The notes below the pieces were generated by a model, which saw only the letters and a program-made list of their open reading frames with translations, searched no databases and was not told the DNA's origin. The translations under genes and the position numbers were made by a program. Shown here one piece after another: positions 60,791 through 64,000 of a stretch of DNA of 64,000 bases. Origin of the DNA: Fen-1258 sp041658245 (GTDB lineage: Bacteria > Bacteroidota > Ignavibacteria > Ignavibacteriales > Melioribacteraceae). Location of the stretch: positions 1 through 64,000 of the forward strand of contig JBBAAM010000013.1 in assembly GCA_041658245.1 (NCBI GenBank), in the 5' to 3' direction. Numbering within the stretch: the first letter of the stretch is position 1; each line of letters starts with the position of its first letter.

Positions 60791-62157
60791 TGAGTACTGT
60801 TGATTATACACGGGAATTATCTGTCTTAGAAGGTAAACATGCTTTAAGAGAACTTGATGATCTAATCGCAAAGCCTCTTGAGACGAAACCTGATAAAAAG
60901 TTTTATATCGCACTTTCAATTACTCTTTCGATGACCGGTTTATTTGTACTCGGTCTTGCTTTAACTTTTTATTACGGTATCGGAATGTGGGGAAATAATA
61001 TTCCGGTAGCTTGGGCTTTTGATATTGTTAACTTCGTTTTCTGGGTTGGTATCGGTCATGCCGGAACATTGATCTCTGCAATTTTATTTCTGTTCAGACA
61101 GAAATGGCGTACCGGAATTGCCCGATTCGCGGAAGGTATGACGGTCTTCGCTGTTATGACAGCCGGATTATTTCCGTTAATACATATCGGTCGTCCGTGG
61201 TTGGCTGGATATTTATTCCCTTATCCAAATCAGCATTCAGTTTGGGTTAACTTTACATCTCCATTGTTGTGGGATGTTTTTGCTGTTTCAACTTATTTGA
61301 CAGTCTCGTTAATTTTCTGGTACGTTGGATTAATTCCTGATCTTGCAACACTTCGCGAACGAACAAATCATAAAATTAAAAAAGTGATTTATTCTACTTT
61401 CAGTTTGGGTTGGAGATTTTCAAATCGTCATTGGCAGCATTATGAAATGGTTTATTTAATTCTCGCGGGATTTGCAACTCCGCTTGTTCTATCAGTTCAT
61501 ACAATAGTAAGTTTTGATTTTGCAGTTTCAGTTATTCCCGGTTGGCATACAACAATTTTTCCTCCGTACTTTGTAGCTGGTGCAGTATTTTCCGGATTTG
61601 CAATGGTTCAAAATGTTTTGATTATAGTTCGGAAAATTTTCAACTATGAACATATTATAACAGTTGATACGCTTGAGAAGATGAACAAGATAATGCTCCT
61701 CACAGGTTCTATGGTTGGTTACGCGTATGCTATGGAATTTTTTATTGCTTGGTACAGCGGAGTGGAAGCAGAACGATTTGCTTTCTTGAACAGAGCAATG
61801 GGACCTTATGCATGGGCATTCTGGATAATGGTAACTTGCAATGTTGTATCACCGCAGCTTTTTTGGTTCAAAAAAATTAGAAGAACTATTCCGGTAATGT
61901 TTGTGATCGCAATTTTTGTAAACATCGGAATGTGGTTCGAAAGGTTTGTTATTATCGTTACGTCGCTTTCACGAGATTTCTTACCATCAAGCTGGGCATA
62001 TTATAAACCAACTTTAGTTGATGGAATGATTTTAATAGGAAGTTTTGGATTTTTCTTTACATGGATTTTGCTCTTCACAAAAGCTTTGCCGGTTGTTTCT
62101 ATGGCTGAAGTAAAAGCTGTTGTGGATGGCGCTCAACCTTCGCACAAGGATCATTGA
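60790..62157 (+). CDS. actC: Alternative complex III quinol-binding membrane subunit ActC
   Basis: 455 aa from GTG 60790. NrfD/PsrC-like protein with ~10 membrane helices. FVFWVGIGHAGTLISAILFL carries conserved residues near the quinol site; MTAGLFPLIHIGRPW and FATPLVLSVHTIVSFDF are family blocks. It oxidises menaquinol and hands electrons to ActB. Its TGA overlaps the next frame. Confidence 0.94.
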   Translation: MSTVDYTRELSVLEGKHALRELDDLIAKPLETKPDKKFYIALSITLSMTGLFVLGLALTFYYGIGMWGNNIPVAWAFDIVNFVFWVGIGHAGTLISAILFLFRQKWRTGIARFAEGMTVFAVMTAGLFPLIHIGRPWLAGYLFPYPNQHSVWVNFTSPLLWDVFAVSTYLTVSLIFWYVGLIPDLATLRERTNHKIKKVIYSTFSLGWRFSNRHWQHYEMVYLILAGFATPLVLSVHTIVSFDFAVSVIPGWHTTIFPPYFVAGAVFSGFAMVQNVLIIVRKIFNYEHIITVDTLEKMNKIMLLTGSMVGYAYAMEFFIAWYSGVEAERFAFLNRAMGPYAWAFWIMVTCNVVSPQLFWFKKIRRTIPVMFVIAIFVNIGMWFERFVIIVTSLSRDFLPSSWAYYKPTLVDGMILIGSFGFFFTWILLFTKALPVVSMAEVKAVVDGAQPSHKDH

Positions 62158-62159
62158 CG

Positions 62160-63299
62160 ATGAGCGAAAAAATCTTATATAGTTACACCGGAATTTTTGA
62201 TACACCGGATGAAGCAACACATGCGGCAGAAGAAGCTGTAAAACAAGGTTACACTAAGTATGATGTTAACACACCTTATCCCTTACATGGGATGAATAAG
62301 GCGATGAATCTTCCAGCTTCCAAACTTGGGTATGTTGCATTGATCTTCGGACTATCGGGAACACTTGGAGCTTTACTAAGTTTATGGTGGGTTTCTGCAA
62401 TTGATTATCCATTAGTGATTGGCGGTAAACCATTTTTTTCATTCCCGGCTTATATACCTGTAATATTTGAAGTAACCGTTCTTTCAGCCGCAATAGCTAC
62501 TGTGCTTGCAATGTTGTTTTTCTTTTTCAAACTTCCCAACAATGCTCATCCGCTTCATGCAACTGATTACATGAAAAAAGTTTCAAATGATAAATATGGA
62601 ATTGTAATTCAAGCTGAAGATCCAAAATTTGATGAAGCATCAGTTAGAAAATTTTTAGAAAGAGTTCATGCAAAAGAAATAAATGCTGTTTATTGGGCGG
62701 AAGAGGAAATTACTCACAAACACAAAATCTTCGAGCCGAAGTTTTTAACATTTTTATTAGTTGTTGTGATTATAACATCTGGTACAACATATTTTACTTT
62801 GAATAAACTGATGTTCATGCTTCCTTTTAATTGGATGATGGAACAACAGAAACAAAATCCTCAACAAAAAAGTCTTGTCTTTGCAGATGAATTTGGAATG
62901 CGTAAACCGGTTGAAGGAACAATTGCCCGCGGTTTTCTTCCATACGCATTTAAAGGTCAGCCGGATCTTGCCGGAGAAAAATTAATTAATCCAATTCCAA
63001 TTTCTAAAGAATCGTTACAACTTGGAAAAACAAAATTTGATATTTATTGCAGTCCTTGTCATGGATATCAAGGAGAAGGGAATAGCAGATTACGAGGACA
63101 ATTTCCCAATCCTCCAAGTTTGCATTCGGAAAAAATTAGAACATGGAGCGATGGAAGAATTTTTGCAGTTCTAACGGATGGACAAAATGTTATGCCGTCT
63201 TATTCAACTCAGCTTTCTGTTGATGAAAGATGGGCAGTAATAAATTATGTAAGAGCATTACAAAGAGCGCTCAATGCTAAGGAGTCTGATCTACAATGA
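62160..63299 (+). CDS. actDE: Fused ActD-ActE subunit of alternative complex III
   Basis: 379 aa from ATG 62160. Residues 1-~180 are DUF3341/ActD: GIFDTPDEATHAAEEAVKQG, VNTPYPLHGMNKAM and two helices (56-80, 98-124). Residues ~195-379 are ActE: one helix (~196-218) and a monoheme cytochrome c with CSPCH (297-301) and NVMPSY as likely Met ligand (M345). ActD and ActE are separate genes in the well-studied operons, so the fusion is notable. The 3' end overlaps actF (ATGA). Confidence 0.92.
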   Translation: MSEKILYSYTGIFDTPDEATHAAEEAVKQGYTKYDVNTPYPLHGMNKAMNLPASKLGYVALIFGLSGTLGALLSLWWVSAIDYPLVIGGKPFFSFPAYIPVIFEVTVLSAAIATVLAMLFFFFKLPNNAHPLHATDYMKKVSNDKYGIVIQAEDPKFDEASVRKFLERVHAKEINAVYWAEEEITHKHKIFEPKFLTFLLVVVIITSGTTYFTLNKLMFMLPFNWMMEQQKQNPQQKSLVFADEFGMRKPVEGTIARGFLPYAFKGQPDLAGEKLINPIPISKESLQLGKTKFDIYCSPCHGYQGEGNSRLRGQFPNPPSLHSEKIRTWSDGRIFAVLTDGQNVMPSYSTQLSVDERWAVINYVRALQRALNAKESDLQ

Positions 63300-64000
63300 T
63301 TTCTTCTTCAGTTGAATATCAGAAAAAAGAATTACCGTCAAAAGTTCAAACAATTGGTTTGAGTCTGTTAATCGTAGGATTGATAATTGTAATATTGGGT
63401 TATGTTATTAATCCCGAAAGAAGCGCCTACAATAATATTATTGGATTAACATTCCTTATTAGTATTGCAGTCGGTTCTCTATTTTTTGTTGCTATTGAAT
63501 TTTTGTCCGGTGCAGTGTGGAGTACTCCGTTTAGAAGAGTCGGCGAGTTTTTATCATCTACAGTTTGGGTTCTTCCATTACTGTTTATCCCGCTATTGTT
63601 GAATGTGAACACAATATTTCATTGGACTCATCCGGCATCGGCAGATAAAACTTTGATTGATAAAGCTCCGTATCTGAATGTTTCTTTTTTTGTAGGACGT
63701 GTAATTGGTTTTTGGCTTATCTGGTTGCTGTTCTATTATTTAATTATAAAAAATTCCCGTAAGCAGGATCAAACCAAAGATCAATATTTAACAAAGAAGA
63801 ATATTAAACTCTCAGCCATATTTATGCCTTTGTTCGCTTTTACGATTTCTTTTGCTGCAATAGATTGGTTAATGAGTATTGAACCACATTGGTTCTCAAC
63901 TATTTTTGGTGTTTATTATTTCTCAGGAACTATCTTAGCTGCATTGGCAGTCGGAGCTATCTTTATTGTTTTATTGAATGAACGAGGATTTTTTGTTAAA
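63296..64000 (+). CDS. actF: Alternative complex III subunit ActF, 3' end beyond the window
   Basis: 235 codons are open to the window edge from ATG 63296 with no stop. The start MISSSVEYQKKELPSKVQTI is followed by several helices: LLIVGLIIVILGYVINPERS, the LPLLFIPLLLN segment, FFVGRVIGFWLIWLLFYYLI and FAFTISFAAIDWLMSIEPHW, the ActF/ActC-like helical bundle. ActF is the second large membrane subunit. About 170-180 residues should lie outside. Confidence 0.92.
   Translation, partial: MISSSVEYQKKELPSKVQTIGLSLLIVGLIIVILGYVINPERSAYNNIIGLTFLISIAVGSLFFVAIEFLSGAVWSTPFRRVGEFLSSTVWVLPLLFIPLLLNVNTIFHWTHPASADKTLIDKAPYLNVSFFVGRVIGFWLIWLLFYYLIIKNSRKQDQTKDQYLTKKNIKLSAIFMPLFAFTISFAAIDWLMSIEPHWFSTIFGVYYFSGTILAALAVGAIFIVLLNERGFFVK

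Noticed and set aside
1..64000. tRNA or rRNA genes
   Set aside because: No cloverleaf-forming or rRNA-like segment was recognised by reading; a covariance-model scan would be needed for certainty.

Overview
The window looks like a low-GC member of the Ignavibacteria (Bacteroidota/Chlorobiota group). Supporting signs are a complete-looking alternative complex III operon (actA, actB, actC, a fused actDE, actF), few clear Shine-Dalgarno sites, several promoters of the Bacteroidota type (TTTG, about 19 nt, TAnnTTTG), a Bacteroidota-style histidine degradation tail (hutI, ftcD, fchA), and many beta-barrel and lipoprotein genes. No rRNA, tRNA or CRISPR array was seen. The taxonomic call is an inference from gene content.

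Layout. (1) 1-5627 is a decayed polysaccharide locus. It holds four partial copies of a Gfo/Idh/MocA sugar oxidoreductase, a broken rfbF copy, epimerase stubs, three small toxin-antitoxin modules (DUF433/DUF5615, HicBA-like, MazEF-like) and many short repeats. Several repeats sit in frame inside former coding sequence. (2) 5628-27397 is a surface polysaccharide (O-antigen type) cluster: rfbF-rfbG-rfbH-like, a CDP-3,6-dideoxyhexose synthase and a CDP-paratose 2-epimerase (a predicted CDP-tyvelose route), a Wzx flippase, about seven intact glycosyltransferases plus one broken one, three methyltransferases, a deacetylase, a Wzy-like polymerase, a WecG/TagA transferase, an initiating polyprenyl-phosphate sugar transferase and a YjbH-like outer-membrane protein. 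(3) 27500-35450 is accessory DNA: an HTH protein with three 11-bp tandem repeats upstream, a DUF6922/AbiEii-type pair flanked by a palindromic repeat, two AAA ATPases, remnants of another sugar locus, and a 5'-truncated IS21-type istB next to a truncated UDP-sugar dehydrogenase. (4) 35738-39013 is a secreted Asp-box (BNR) propeller protein. (5) 39100-44506 is a defence-like island: an ORF6N/PLD-like protein and a GIY-YIG protein between two ~113-bp direct repeats, then a four-gene block (trypsin-like lipoprotein, MTH538/ThsB-type TIR-like protein, small membrane protein, membrane-anchored coiled coil), then toxin-antitoxin debris. (6) 44556-56754 is housekeeping: NamZ-type muramidase, fchA, ftcD and hutI on the minus strand; glgA, gmhB, a lipoprotein, an outer-membrane protein, glyA, tatC and a polyprenyl synthetase on the plus strand. 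(7) 56936-64000 is the alternative complex III operon, cut by the window end inside actF.

The best candidates for new biology are: the TIR-like/membrane-protein/coiled-coil/protease block; the repeat-flanked ORF6N + GIY-YIG unit, whose coding sequences carry palindromes with a shared core and different self-complementary arms; and in-frame repeat insertions and a heptanucleotide tract (CTCAACA)n inside the sugar oxidoreductase copies, which could act as phase-variable or protein-diversifying elements.
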